DNA from: Thermanaeromonas toyohensis ToBE
Lineage (GTDB): Bacteria > Bacillota > DSM-521 > Neomoorellales > Neomoorellaceae
Length of the DNA: 64,000 nucleotides
Reading direction: 5' to 3'
Assembly: GCF_900176005.1 (NCBI RefSeq)
Contig: NZ_LT838272.1
Span: 454,501-518,500 of the forward strand
The notes under the pieces were generated by a model, which was not told the origin of the DNA, searched no databases, and saw nothing but the letters and a program-made list of their open reading frames with translations. Shown here piece by piece: positions 1 to 8,831 of this stretch (position 1 is the stretch's first letter; every line of letters begins with the position of its first letter). A program made the translations under genes and the position numbers.

Positions 1-37
1 TTCCGCACTTGCCACATTTATACTCATAAATAGGCAC
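1..37 (-). CDS. FmdB-type zinc ribbon protein (N-terminus only)
   Basis: Read on the minus strand from a GTG at 37, the twelve visible codons translate to VPIYEYKCGKCG, the hallmark start of the FmdB/CxxC_CxxC regulatory zinc-ribbon family with its first CxxC knuckle. A strong ribosome binding site (GGAGGTGAGG on the minus strand, plus-strand 42-51) precedes the start. The gene runs off the left edge, so length and C-terminus are unknown. Family members are small, about 60-100 residues, usually with a second CxxC pair; their function is poorly defined. It is transcribed divergently from the DUF5693 gene. Confidence 0.85.
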   Translation of the reverse strand, partial: MPIYEYKCGKCG

Positions 38-73
38 CGCCCCTCACCTCCGTATCAGTGATCACTAAAATGA

Positions 74-102
74 TTTATATTCTTAACTTAAGGTCTTGTC
101 AA
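74..102 (-). promoter_or_regulatory. Sigma-A promoter of the fmdB-like gene
   Basis: On the minus strand a perfect -35 TTGACA (102 to 97) is followed after 17 bases by TATAAA (79 to 74). The transcript would start near 67, about 30 bases before the GTG at 37. The -35 lies inside the inverted repeat GTCTTG-T-CAAGAC (93-105), which could also bind a regulator. Confidence 0.75.
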
Positions 103-119
103 GACTTATAAAAAACCCG

Positions 120-148
120 TTGACGGCACACCGGACCCAGCCTATAAT
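120..148 (+). promoter_or_regulatory. Sigma-A promoter of the envelope cluster
   Basis: TTGACG at 120-125 and a perfect TATAAT at 143-148 are separated by 17 bases. Transcription would begin near 155. The in-frame ATG at 96 lies upstream of this promoter, which supports the GTG at 183 as the real start of the next gene. It is back-to-back with the fmdB promoter. Confidence 0.85.
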
Positions 149-182
149 CAAGTGGGAAACCACACGCGAGGGGAACGCCAAC

Positions 183-2084
183 GTGAAAAAAAGTATCAAG
201 CTTTTGCTTTTTTTGTTCCTAGCCCTTGGTGTAGCCGCTAGTTTAAAGATAGCGGTAGAAAGGGTAAGGGTGGAAAGGGCTAACCGGTCGGTCACCCTGG
301 CGGTGGACTATCAGGAGGTAAGTAGACTTGCCTGGTGGACAGGCCTAAAGGAAGAGGAAGTTTTAGATCGCTTTAAGGCCCGAGGTATAAACGCGGTGCT
401 TTTTAAGGAGCAGACTCTAGCTGAGCTTGTACCCCAGTACTTGCGGGTGTACAGTGCCGAGGAAGCAGCACGCCTTTTCCCCGAAATGAAAGGTTACTTC
501 CACCCTGGCCGTCTGTATTTGGTGGGAGATAGGGTTGTCCTAAAGAGGGTAAAAATCCACCTAGAAAATAAATTACCCTCGCCGCTGGAAGTTATACCGG
601 ATGTCTCTTCTGGCGACCTTTTAGCTTTAAGTATTCCTTCCTTTAATCCGGCGGAGCTAGAGAACTTGGGGGTAGGATTTCCAGAAGATAAGCTTGACAT
701 GGTTATAAGGAAGGGGCTTTATCTTCTGCCCCAGATCAGGACCTGGCCTGGAGCCCGCGCTGCTTCCGTGGCGTCTACTTTAAGGTCTATAGAGGGTTAT
801 GGTCCATATATTGCTGCTTTGCTCTTTAATGACAATGTACTGCCCGGCTATCCTGGGGCGCTACCTGTTATGGCTGAAGAGATAAAAAGGCTGGGGGTGC
901 CCGTAGGGCTTATAGAGTTTTTCCCCCAGCAAGGTTTAAAACAGCTTGCTCTTTTGCTGGACAAACGGGCGGTGCGGGTCCATTCTATACCCCTTAAAGA
1001 TATGGCGAGCCTTTCTTGGGAAGAAGGAGTAGAAAGGCTTAGTCTGGCGGCCAGCGAGAGGAATATCCGGATCCTTATCTTGCATCTTTTCTTCCGCGGG
1101 GATACCTCGGAGTGGTTAAATACTAATTTAAAATACGTGGACACTGTAAGAGCATCCCTAGCTAAGGAAGGGTTAGAAAGGGGCCTGGCGCAGCCTTTTT
1201 CTGGACTCCCCTCTTCTAGGATTTGGTGGTCTCTTATGGCTTTAGGCATCCTAGGTGGAGGAATCCTCCTCCTAAAGGAACTGGGTCTTTCCCGGTTGTC
1301 CTGGATTTTGGGGGGCTTGGGCTTGCTGGGCTGGCTTTTTGCTTTGGGGTTGGGTTACGTAACCTTAGCCCGCAAGATTATGGCCCTAGGATCGGCGGTT
1401 ATTTTTCCTACCCTAGCCTTATGGCTAGCCTTTAAGGACGGGCATAGGCCCCTTGGGCTAGCAGCTTCCTTTAAGCTAGTTTTACGGAGCACCTTAATTT
1501 CCCTGGTGGGGGGCTTAATCCTAGCTGGACTTTTGACGGATACCACCTTCCTCCTTAAGCTGGATGAGTTTATGGGTGTGAAAGCCTCTTTTCTATTACC
1601 TTTGGTCCTCTTTATAGTAGCTGCTGTCTACTGGGAAGAGAAGGAGCGGTTCTGGGCAGTCTGGCGGAGGTGGCTTAACCAGAATTTAACTGTGCTTTTC
1701 CTATTGCTTGCTAGTTTAGGGGCTATAGTCATCTTCCTTTACCTTAACCGGACCGGTAATGAGAGCGTGGGTCTCCTTCCCCTGGAAGGACAGCTTCGCT
1801 CTTTACTGGAGCGGGTACTTCTGGTAAGGCCGCGGACTAAGGAATTCCTTCTGGGTTACCCCTTTTTCTTACTGGCCTTAGGTTGGGGGTATAGACATCG
1901 CTACCTGCCGTTCTGGCTTTTGGCCTTGGCAGGACAGATTTCTATAGTTAATACCCTGGCTCACCTTCATACCCCTCTTCTCATCTCCCTCCTGCGTATC
2001 TTTAACGGGCTATGGTTGGGTCTCCTTTTGGGTATAGTTTTGGTGGCCTTGGCTAATGGGGTAAGATCAAGGGTGAAGCTATAA
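183..2084 (+). CDS. DUF5693 family multi-pass membrane protein
   Basis: A 633-residue membrane protein of the DUF5693 type found in Firmicutes; its function is not known. One hydrophobic segment near residues 4-20 anchors a long soluble region (about 30-350), predicted outside the cell, followed by many hydrophobic segments from about residue 355 to the end. The GTG at 183 was chosen because GAGGGGAA (168-175) sits seven bases upstream and the promoter lies between it and the earlier ATG at 96. It is first in a likely operon with csaB and murJ, 18 bases before csaB. That context suggests a role in making or exporting an envelope polymer, which is inference only. Confidence 0.8.
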   Translation: MKKSIKLLLFLFLALGVAASLKIAVERVRVERANRSVTLAVDYQEVSRLAWWTGLKEEEVLDRFKARGINAVLFKEQTLAELVPQYLRVYSAEEAARLFPEMKGYFHPGRLYLVGDRVVLKRVKIHLENKLPSPLEVIPDVSSGDLLALSIPSFNPAELENLGVGFPEDKLDMVIRKGLYLLPQIRTWPGARAASVASTLRSIEGYGPYIAALLFNDNVLPGYPGALPVMAEEIKRLGVPVGLIEFFPQQGLKQLALLLDKRAVRVHSIPLKDMASLSWEEGVERLSLAASERNIRILILHLFFRGDTSEWLNTNLKYVDTVRASLAKEGLERGLAQPFSGLPSSRIWWSLMALGILGGGILLLKELGLSRLSWILGGLGLLGWLFALGLGYVTLARKIMALGSAVIFPTLALWLAFKDGHRPLGLAASFKLVLRSTLISLVGGLILAGLLTDTTFLLKLDEFMGVKASFLLPLVLFIVAAVYWEEKERFWAVWRRWLNQNLTVLFLLLASLGAIVIFLYLNRTGNESVGLLPLEGQLRSLLERVLLVRPRTKEFLLGYPFFLLALGWGYRHRYLPFWLLALAGQISIVNTLAHLHTPLLISLLRIFNGLWLGLLLGIVLVALANGVRSRVKL

Positions 2085-2102
2085 AGAATAGGGGGCTAGG
2101 CC

Positions 2103-3227
2103 ATGGCCAGGGTGGTTCTTTCGGGTTATTACGGGTTCGGCAACCTAGGGGACGAGGCCATTTTGTATAGCATGGTTCAGGCCTTGAAATCCCTAGAACC
2201 GGAACTAGAGATCCTTGTCCTTTCCCACGACCCCGCTGGAACAGAGAGATTTTTACCAGTTAAGGCTGTGAACCGCTGGAGGTTGCTGGAAGTGGCCTGG
2301 GCCCTTCGCCGGTCAGATCTTTTGATAAGCGGGGGAGGTAGCCTGTTCCAGGATACTACCAGCCCTCGGAGCCTCTTATATTATCTGGGAATCTTAGAAC
2401 TCGCCCGGGTTTTAGGCCGGCCCAGGATGGTTTATGCCCAAGGGTTAGGGCCTCTAAAACGGAGCTGGGCGCGCTACCTTACAGCTAAAGTATTAGACCG
2501 TGTGCAGCTTATAACCTTGCGCGATAGCAATTCCCACGTCCTGCTCCGGGAGCTGGGTGTGCAACACCCGGAGGTCAAAGTAACAGCTGATCCGGTCCTG
2601 GGCCTTAAGGTAAGTGCTTTTAACCTGGGGGCTGGCCGAGAGAAACTTTTACGCTTAGGCTTTAAGGCGGGGGTTAAGCCTCTAGCTGGATTTTTTTTAC
2701 GGTACTGGCTCCTCCCAGAAGGTGCTTTGGAAGCCCTGGCCCGGGCGGCGGATTACCTTGTAGATCAGGGCTGGGGGGTTTTGTTTTTACCCTTACATTT
2801 TCCGCGGGATGTAGAAGCCTGTTGGCAGGTGCAGAGGCTTATGAACCGTCCAGCAACGGTAGTTAAGGAAAAGCTAACTTTGGAGGATGCCGTGGGGATA
2901 ATTAGCTCCCTAGATTTCCTAGTAGGCATGCGCTTGCATGCTCTTATTTTGGGAGCAGTTTTAGAGGTACCTTTTATAGGGTTATCTTACGATCCTAAAG
3001 TAGAAGCCTTCTGCCGTCAGGTAGAACAGCCTTACTTACCTTTAAATTTCTTACATTATGAGGACCTTATCTTTATATTCAAACGCGTATTGTATGAGCT
3101 ACCCTCTATACGGGAAGGCTTACGCCGGGCGGTGGAGGAGCTACGACCCCTGGCCCAGTCCAATGCTGTATTGGCCTTAAAACTTTTAGGGGGTGAAAAG
3201 TACAGGGTGGGTAGCCAGCATGGATAG
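2103..3227 (+). CDS. csaB: Polysaccharide pyruvyl transferase CsaB
   Basis: A 374-residue protein of the CsaB family, which transfers pyruvate from phosphoenolpyruvate to a secondary cell-wall polymer so that SLH-domain proteins can bind the wall. The N-terminus carries the family glycine-rich motif GYYGFGNLGDEA (residues 8-19), and the C-terminal half has the GMRLHALILG segment of the pyruvyl-transferase domain. No signal peptide or membrane segment is seen, consistent with a cytoplasmic enzyme. It follows the DUF5693 gene by 18 bases with GGGGG ahead of the ATG, and its end overlaps murJ by 8 bases. Family assignment is firm; the exact polymer is unknown. Confidence 0.9.
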   Translation: MARVVLSGYYGFGNLGDEAILYSMVQALKSLEPELEILVLSHDPAGTERFLPVKAVNRWRLLEVAWALRRSDLLISGGGSLFQDTTSPRSLLYYLGILELARVLGRPRMVYAQGLGPLKRSWARYLTAKVLDRVQLITLRDSNSHVLLRELGVQHPEVKVTADPVLGLKVSAFNLGAGREKLLRLGFKAGVKPLAGFFLRYWLLPEGALEALARAADYLVDQGWGVLFLPLHFPRDVEACWQVQRLMNRPATVVKEKLTLEDAVGIISSLDFLVGMRLHALILGAVLEVPFIGLSYDPKVEAFCRQVEQPYLPLNFLHYEDLIFIFKRVLYELPSIREGLRRAVEELRPLAQSNAVLALKLLGGEKYRVGSQHG

Positions 3228-4785
3228 TCAGACTAAAGGGGTGAGCTTAGACCGCTTAGCCCAGGCCGCTTTAGCAGTATTCGTGCTAAATTTAGCTAGC
3301 CGGTTGCTGGGCTTTGTCCGGGACGCAGCTATAGCTGGTAAGTTTGGGGCGGGGCCCGAAACCGATGCCTATATGGTGGCTTATACTATCCCTTATTTCC
3401 TGCAGACTGTTTTGGGTATGGCCTTTGTCACGGTCCTTGTCCCCGCTTTGACTGCCTACCTTGTTAAAGGCGAGCGAGAAGAAGCATGGAAGGTAGGTAG
3501 CGCCTTAACTAACTGGATAGGGTTGCTTTTGGGTGTTTTGGCTATCCTGGGGGTGATTCTGGCTCCCTGGCTGGTAGCTTTACTTGCCCCGGGTTTTCCC
3601 GCAAAAGTCAAAGGGTTGGCTGTCCAGCTTACCAGGATTCTGTTTTTTTCCCTTCCTTTCATGGGAACAGGTATGGTGCTTAGCGGGATTTTAAATGCTG
3701 GTTATTACTTTACTTCTCCGGCTTTAGCTCCGGCAGTGAGCAACCTGATTATAATAGCCTCTGCCTTATTTTTGGCCCGGCCCTTAGGGATTTATGGTTT
3801 GGCCCTGGGTACAGTAGCGAGTTTCCTAGCCTTTTTTTTGGTACAGATCCCTGATCTTTTCCGTTTAGGTTTTCGTTATTTCTTCCTTCTGGCCCCTCGC
3901 CACCCCATGGTCAGGCGGGTAGGGATTTATTCTCTTCCCGTTATTTTTAGCCTGGCTGTAAACCAAATTTACCAGGCCACCAACCGCTTTTTTGCTTCTC
4001 ATCTTGCAGCTGGAAGTATTACGGCCCTCGATCTGGGATTAAGGCTAGTAAGCGTACCTTTGGGTGTTTTTGCAGCAGCGGTTTCTACAACGGTTTTCCC
4101 GGCTCTTTCTGAGGAAGCCGCCCAGGGCCGAAAGATGGAGATGGCTAGGCTTACCCGCCAGGGTATTTCTTTAGTAGCCTTCTTGGTGATCCCGACGGCT
4201 GTGGCTTTGATGATCTTGCGGGAACCCTTGGTACGCCTCGTTTTTGAACGAGGAGCCTTTCAGGCCCGAGCCACTCTCATGACCGCGGAGGTGGTTTTCT
4301 ATGCTTCCTGGGGGCTTTTGGCTCAAGTTGCCCAGCCCATATTGTTGCGTGCTTTTTACGCTTTAGGGGAGGTGAGGACCCCGGCGCTAGCCGGTTTGGC
4401 CTCCGTGGGGCTTAATATAGCCTTTAGCCTTATTCTTGCTCCGGCTTTAGGGCACGGTGGTCTGGCTTTGGCTAATTCCCTGGCGGCGAGTTTCTATGTT
4501 TTGGCTTTATATATTAGCCTTAAAGGGCGGCTTCCGTATTTAGAGACCAGAGCCTTGTTAAAAAGCTGTACTTCCATAGCTATGGCTGCTACCTTTATGG
4601 GGGGCACCCTTTATATATTGGGTAAAGTCCTTAACCTTTTTAACCCCCTTCAGGCCACCTGGGCGCTGGGGGTTAAAATATCCATTTTGGCCGGGGTTTC
4701 CCTTATAGTATTCTTGGTTTTAGCTTGGGCTTTTAAAGTAGAAGAGATGGAGTTGGTGCAAGGACTTGTTGGGCGGCGGAGATAG
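3220..4785 (+). CDS. murJ: Lipid II flippase MurJ (MviN family)
   Basis: A 521-residue polytopic protein of the MurJ/MviN family, which flips lipid-linked cell-wall precursors across the membrane. Hydrophobic helices fill nearly the whole length (about 14). The N-terminal family signature is visible as ASRLLGFVRDAAIAGKFG, followed by ETDAYMVAYTIP. I prefer the ATG at 3220: GGTGGG lies nine bases upstream, whereas the in-frame GTG at 3193 has purines directly abutting it. It overlaps the end of csaB by 8 bases. In this setting it may serve lipid II or a lipid-linked secondary polymer. Confidence 0.9.
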   Translation: MDSQTKGVSLDRLAQAALAVFVLNLASRLLGFVRDAAIAGKFGAGPETDAYMVAYTIPYFLQTVLGMAFVTVLVPALTAYLVKGEREEAWKVGSALTNWIGLLLGVLAILGVILAPWLVALLAPGFPAKVKGLAVQLTRILFFSLPFMGTGMVLSGILNAGYYFTSPALAPAVSNLIIIASALFLARPLGIYGLALGTVASFLAFFLVQIPDLFRLGFRYFFLLAPRHPMVRRVGIYSLPVIFSLAVNQIYQATNRFFASHLAAGSITALDLGLRLVSVPLGVFAAAVSTTVFPALSEEAAQGRKMEMARLTRQGISLVAFLVIPTAVALMILREPLVRLVFERGAFQARATLMTAEVVFYASWGLLAQVAQPILLRAFYALGEVRTPALAGLASVGLNIAFSLILAPALGHGGLALANSLAASFYVLALYISLKGRLPYLETRALLKSCTSIAMAATFMGGTLYILGKVLNLFNPLQATWALGVKISILAGVSLIVFLVLAWAFKVEEMELVQGLVGRRR

Positions 4786-4839
4786 GAATAGAAATTTTGT
4801 CTTTAGGGGAGGGAGTGCCCTTCCTGTAGCGAATACATA

Positions 4840-4863
4840 TTTGTATTGTTATTTGTATTGTTA
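4840..4863 (+). repeat. Perfect 12-bp tandem duplication before the fabZ promoter
   Basis: TTTGTATTGTTA occurs twice head to tail (4840-4851 and 4852-4863), ending four bases before the proposed -35 box. The first copy overlaps a palindrome, AATACA/TGTATT (4832-4847). The AT-rich repeat stands out from its GC-rich surroundings and could be an operator or an UP-type element. Confidence 0.85.
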
Positions 4864-4866
4864 AAC

Positions 4867-4895
4867 TTGACGACGGAACACTGATACAGTAAATG
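4867..4895 (+). promoter_or_regulatory. Likely promoter of fabZ and tagO-like gene
   Basis: TTGACG (4867-4872) and TAAATG (4890-4895) are 17 bases apart. The -35 is strong, the -10 only partial. It lies in the 135-base gap between murJ and fabZ, 26 bases before the fabZ start. Confidence 0.45.
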
Positions 4896-4920
4896 AAAAT
4901 GAGGGGAGGAAAACCCTTCG

Positions 4921-5364
4921 TTGGTGATGGATATTAAAGCCATACAACAGATTTTACCCCACCGTTACCCTTTTTTGTTGGTAGATCGCCTTTTGGAAAT
5001 GGAGCCTGGCCGGCGAGCGGTGGGTCTTAAGAATGTTACTGCCAATGAATGGTACTTTAGCGGGCATTTTCCCGGTTACCCTGTCATGCCAGGGGTTCTT
5101 ATTGTAGAGGCGCTGGCCCAGGTAGGGGCCGTAGCCCTGCTCAGCCAGCCGGGTTTCCAAGGGAAGGTACCCTTTTTTGGAGGTTTAGATAAGGTACGTT
5201 TCCGGCGCCAAGTAGTTCCTGGTGACGTGTTACGGCTAGAAGTAGAGGTACTGAAAATTAAAGGGAAAGCAGGTAAGGCCCAGGGACGGGCCTTTGTAGG
5301 AGAAGAACTGGTGGCAGAAGGAGAGTTACTTTTTGCCTTGGGGGAGAAGGAGGATCCGTCGTGA
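4921..5364 (+). CDS. fabZ: 3-hydroxyacyl-ACP dehydratase FabZ
   Basis: A 147-residue hot-dog-fold enzyme that dehydrates (3R)-hydroxyacyl-ACP in fatty-acid elongation. The N-terminal [13 protein letters not shown] and the active-site stretch [12 protein letters not shown] are present, giving catalytic His49 and Glu63 (in IVEALAQ). Full family length. TTG at 4921 is favoured because AGGGGAGGA (4902-4910) ends ten bases upstream; GTG at 4924 and ATG at 4927 follow immediately and are possible. It overlaps the next gene by four bases (GTGA), so the two are translationally coupled. Confidence 0.93.
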   Translation: MVMDIKAIQQILPHRYPFLLVDRLLEMEPGRRAVGLKNVTANEWYFSGHFPGYPVMPGVLIVEALAQVGAVALLSQPGFQGKVPFFGGLDKVRFRRQVVPGDVLRLEVEVLKIKGKAGKAQGRAFVGEELVAEGELLFALGEKEDPS

Positions 5365-6404
5365 ATTGGGGAGCTATAGCTCTGGCCTTTTTAGTCAGTT
5401 TATCGTTAACACCGGTTGTTAAATGGTTGGCTCCCCGTTTGGGAGCTCTGGATCAGCCAGATGCTAGGAAAATACATACTGGGGTTATACCCCGGCTGGG
5501 AGGATTGGCCATTTTTGCAGGTTTTATAGCTGGTTACTTGGTAGGGGGAGAAGGGGAAGCCAGTTTCCGGGGTATGCTGTGGGGAGCCGCCCTCATACTC
5601 TTGGTAGGCCTGGCCGATGATATTTGGGCCTTAAACCCACGTTGGAAGCTGGCCGGCCAAGTAGCGGCAGCCCTAATAGTCATGGTGATGGGGGTGAGGG
5701 TAGAGTTCCTCACTAACCCCTTTAATGGCCTCCTTTTTCTCGGACCTTTAGCCATCCCGGTGACCCTCCTCTGGCTGGTAGGTGTCACTAATGCCCTTAA
5801 CCTGGTGGATGGCCTGGATGGGTTGGCCGGGGGTACGGCCTTGATCGCAGCAGTTACTATGTCTATAATAGCCTGGCTTCAGAAAGAAGTGGCTGTATCC
5901 TTTTTAGCTCTAATTTTAGCAGCCTCGATTTTGGGATTCCTCCCCTATAATTTCCATCCTGCCAGCATCTTCATGGGCGATAGCGGTTCCATGTTTTTAG
6001 GCTTTACCTTGGCCTCTTTGGCTGTACTAGGCTTAACTAAGACAGCTACAGTTATCTCCCTTTTTGTACCGGTTGTGATTTTAGGTTTGCCTATATTAGA
6101 TACTTTTTTAGCCATTATCCGGCGTCTTCTAAACCACCGCCCTATTTTCCAGCCTGATAAAGGGCATCTACATCATTGTTTAATAGCCCAAGGATTTTCC
6201 CAGCGCCAGGCGGTCTTCGTTATCTACCTGGTAAACTTAATCTTAGGGGCTAGTGCCATTTTGCTTACGCGCCTGACCACCGACCAGGGGATGGTGATTT
6301 TAATCTTCCTTACCTTCCTCGCCTTGTGGGGAGGCAATAAATTAGGAGTTACAGGTTACCGTTTCAAGCCTTCCAAAACGCGGCGCAACGCCTTCCCCTC
6401 TTAA
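5361..6404 (+). CDS. tagO: Undecaprenyl-phosphate N-acetylglucosaminyl 1-phosphate transferase (WecA/TagO type)
   Basis: A 347-residue polytopic enzyme of the MraY/WecA family. It would attach a sugar-phosphate (typically GlcNAc-1-P) to undecaprenyl phosphate, the first step of teichoic-acid or secondary wall-polymer synthesis. Visible motifs are [15 protein letters not shown], the metal-binding GLADDIW (Asp86-Asp87), [22 protein letters not shown], and the cytoplasmic [13 protein letters not shown] motif typical of WecA/TagO rather than MraY. About ten membrane segments. Starts at GTG 5361 overlapping fabZ by four bases. Together with CsaB this supports a pyruvylated wall polymer. Sugar specificity cannot be read from the sequence. 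Confidence 0.85.
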   Translation: MNWGAIALAFLVSLSLTPVVKWLAPRLGALDQPDARKIHTGVIPRLGGLAIFAGFIAGYLVGGEGEASFRGMLWGAALILLVGLADDIWALNPRWKLAGQVAAALIVMVMGVRVEFLTNPFNGLLFLGPLAIPVTLLWLVGVTNALNLVDGLDGLAGGTALIAAVTMSIIAWLQKEVAVSFLALILAASILGFLPYNFHPASIFMGDSGSMFLGFTLASLAVLGLTKTATVISLFVPVVILGLPILDTFLAIIRRLLNHRPIFQPDKGHLHHCLIAQGFSQRQAVFVIYLVNLILGASAILLTRLTTDQGMVILIFLTFLALWGGNKLGVTGYRFKPSKTRRNAFPS

Positions 6405-6532
6405 AAACCCTTTACTTCACTGCCAAATTTACTGCCAAAGGGCCTGGCCAGGTGCTCCTTCCCTGCATTTCCGGCCTTCTTGTGGAGATACTATACATTT
6501 AGAACATGGAGCTACAGGGAGGGAGTGTTACC

Positions 6533-6628
6533 TTGCGGGAAGTCGTCCTGGAGGGGTTAGCTATATTAGCCTTTATTGCAGCAGGCCTTGGCCTGCTCTT
6601 TTATCTCCACAATCGCGAACTCTTATAA
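6533..6628 (+). CDS. Small single-span membrane peptide (31 residues), unknown
   Basis: A TTG at 6533 opens 31 codons ending at TAA 6626-6628. The Shine-Dalgarno AGGGAGGGAG (6516-6525) sits seven bases upstream, one of the best in the window. The product starts MREVVLEG, has one hydrophobic helix (about residues 6-23, with AILAFIAAGLGLLFY) and ends in the charged tail HNRELL. It lies 28 bases upstream of the DUF421 gene start and is probably co-transcribed with it. I do not recognise a family. The strong ribosome site and clean membrane topology are the evidence that it is real. Confidence 0.6.
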   Translation: MREVVLEGLAILAFIAAGLGLLFYLHNRELL

Positions 6629-6656
6629 AGCCTTAAAGAGAAGGAGGTTGGGCCCT

Positions 6657-7394
6657 TTGGAAAATACCCTGGAGGTAATTTTACAGACCCTCCTAGCCTT
6701 TGCGGCTATTTTAATCTACACGCGTATTTTAGGAAAGCAACAGGTTGGACAGCTCACTTTCTTTGAATATATCAACGGCATCACCTTCGGGAGTATCGCA
6801 GCTGCCTTGGCCACCGATATAGATCCTGATCGTACTTGGCTGCATTTCCTGGGGTTGACCCTTTTTGCTGCCTTGACTTGGGGTGCAGGATATGTGGCTT
6901 TGTTAAGCCGGCCAGCGCGCAAGCTCATTTCTGGTGAGCCCACAGTGGTTATCCATAATGGGAAGATCTTGGAACAAAATATGCGTAAGATGCGCTATAA
7001 TGTAGATGAATTGACCATGCAACTCAGGCAGAAAAATGTTTTTGATATAGCTGATGTAGAGTATGCTATTTTAGAGCCTAACGGTAATTTAAGCGTCCTC
7101 CTTAAATCCCAAAAGAGACCTTTAACCCCAGCCGATCTTCAAGTGCCCACCGAGTACGAGGGGGTACCTACGGAGTTAATAGTAGATGGGGAGATCTTGT
7201 TTGAAAATCTTAAGCAAGTCAATCTAGATGAAAAATGGCTGGAACAACAACTTAAAGCCCAAGGGGTAGAGGATGTAAGCCAGGTGGATTATGCTGTGTT
7301 GCGGAGTAACGGCTCCCTATATGTTAATCTTAAAAAGGATCAGCTTACTACACCTGTAGACATTACAGATACTCCTCAAAGCCCTCTCAAATAA
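6657..7394 (+). CDS. DUF421 membrane protein (YetF/YrbG-like)
   Basis: A 245-residue DUF421 protein. Three hydrophobic segments (about residues 5-22, 35-55 and 60-82) precede a cytoplasmic part that contains a tandem repeat: VVIHNGKILEQNMRK then ELIVDGEILFENLKQ. Bacillus relatives (YetF, YrbG, YkjA) include spore-membrane proteins, but their activity is not defined. TTG at 6657 was chosen because AAGGAGG (6641-6647) is nine bases upstream; the longer frame to 6576 would overlap the upstream small peptide gene and has no ribosome site. It forms a pair with that peptide gene and precedes the phosphohexomutase gene. Confidence 0.8.
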   Translation: MENTLEVILQTLLAFAAILIYTRILGKQQVGQLTFFEYINGITFGSIAAALATDIDPDRTWLHFLGLTLFAALTWGAGYVALLSRPARKLISGEPTVVIHNGKILEQNMRKMRYNVDELTMQLRQKNVFDIADVEYAILEPNGNLSVLLKSQKRPLTPADLQVPTEYEGVPTELIVDGEILFENLKQVNLDEKWLEQQLKAQGVEDVSQVDYAVLRSNGSLYVNLKKDQLTTPVDITDTPQSPLK

Positions 7395-7424
7395 AAGATT
7401 TTTAGTTTTTAAGGGGGGAGGCCT

Positions 7425-8831
7425 TTGGGCATTAAGTTTGGGACTGATGGCTGGCGGGCCATTATTGCCGATGAGTTTACCTTTTCTAACGTACGCTATG
7501 TCGTGCAAGCCATAGCTGATTACTTACTAGAGGAAACAGATAACCGCCGGATCGTGATAGGTTACGATCACCGATTCCTGGCGGAGAATTTCGCCGCTTC
7601 TGCAGCTGAGGTCCTGGCTGGTAATGGGTTCACTGTGTTCCTCCCGGAAAAGGCGATACCTACGCCGGTGACAGCCTTCGCGGTTAGAAGTTTAGAGGCG
7701 GCGGGGGCCATAATGTTCACGGCTAGCCATAACCCGCCAGAGTATCATGGACTAAAGTTTATTCCTAGTTATGCTGGTCCAGCTGTTCCAGAAATAACAA
7801 GTAAGATAGAAGAAAGGATCGCCCTTAAACCCCAAATTAAGCATCTTAATTTAGATATGGCCCGCAAGAAAGGCTTGCTCCAAGCCTTCGACCCCCAGGA
7901 AAGATACCTTAAGCACCTGGAAGGCTTGCTAGATATGGAGATCCTTGGGCGTTCTGGATTAAAAATTATAGTGGATCCCCTCTACGGGGCTGGTTTGGGG
8001 TATTTAGAGAACCTCCTTTCTCGGGCAGGGTGCCAGGTAGAAAGTATCCATAACTGGCGCGATCCCCTGTTCGGGGGAAGGCTACCTGACCCCAGCGCCC
8101 GGGGGCTAGAAGAGCTAGCGGAAAGGGTGCGCCTCCAGGGTGCCCATCTGGGTTTAGCCTTGGACGGTGATGCTGATCGTTTCGGGGTGGTGGATTCCGA
8201 CGGGACGTATCTTACGGCCAACCAGGTGCTCTTCTTGGTGCTGGCTCATTTGGTGGAGGTAAGGGGGAAAAGGGGTGGAGTAGCTCGGACCGTGGCCACT
8301 ACCCACTTGCTGGACCGGCTGGCTAGGGCTTACGGGCTAGAAGTAGAAGAGACCCCCGTAGGTTTTAAGTATATAGCTCAAGCCTTATTACATAAAGGCT
8401 GTATCCTAGGTGGAGAGGAAAGCGGGGGCTTAAGCATTGAGGGGCATATACCCGAGAAAGACGGGATTTTGGCCACTGGACTGGTAGCGGAAATAAGGGC
8501 CAGGTCAGGTTGCCCCTTGAAACACCTTCTTGCGGAACTTCTTAAGCGTTATGGTCCCCTGTTCAGCGAACGCTTAGATATCCATGTTTCACCGGAGAGC
8601 AAGAAAAAGGTTTTAAATAAGCTAACCCATTATGAACCTGCTAGGTTAGGCGAGCAACCTGTAGTTGGCCGGGTCACCATCGATGGTGTTAAATTTTTAC
8701 TGGCCGACGGGAGTTGGGCCTTGATAAGGCCCTCAGGTACAGAGCCCTTATTCCGGGTATACATAGAGGCTCCTAACCAGGAAACTCTTAAAGGGATACG
8801 GGAAGACCTTAGAGCAGGGCTAGAAATTTAG
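7425..8831 (+). CDS. Phosphoglucomutase/phosphomannomutase family protein
   Basis: A 468-residue alpha-D-phosphohexomutase that moves phosphate between C6 and C1 of a hexose. The four family signatures are all present: catalytic phosphoserine loop TASHNPP (Ser101), metal loop DGDADRFG, sugar loop GGEESGGLS, and phosphate loop RPSGTEP. The N-terminus IKFGTDGWRAI is typical of the subgroup acting on glucose/mannose phosphate or glucosamine phosphate, so the substrate is undecided. TTG at 7425 follows a GGGGGGAGG ribosome site. A strong terminator directly follows the stop codon. Confidence 0.88.
   Translation: MGIKFGTDGWRAIIADEFTFSNVRYVVQAIADYLLEETDNRRIVIGYDHRFLAENFAASAAEVLAGNGFTVFLPEKAIPTPVTAFAVRSLEAAGAIMFTASHNPPEYHGLKFIPSYAGPAVPEITSKIEERIALKPQIKHLNLDMARKKGLLQAFDPQERYLKHLEGLLDMEILGRSGLKIIVDPLYGAGLGYLENLLSRAGCQVESIHNWRDPLFGGRLPDPSARGLEELAERVRLQGAHLGLALDGDADRFGVVDSDGTYLTANQVLFLVLAHLVEVRGKRGGVARTVATTHLLDRLARAYGLEVEETPVGFKYIAQALLHKGCILGGEESGGLSIEGHIPEKDGILATGLVAEIRARSGCPLKHLLAELLKRYGPLFSERLDIHVSPESKKKVLNKLTHYEPARLGEQPVVGRVTIDGVKFLLADGSWALIRPSGTEPLFRVYIEAPNQETLKGIREDLRAGLEI

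Noticed and set aside
96-182. Longer N-terminus of the DUF5693 protein from the ATG at 96
   Set aside because: A near-consensus promoter lies at 120-148, downstream of that ATG, and the GTG at 183 has a good ribosome site and begins a hydrophobic segment.
4832-4895. FapR operator before fabZ
   Set aside because: The repeats do not resemble the Bacillus FapR palindrome TTAGTAC...GTACTAA type.
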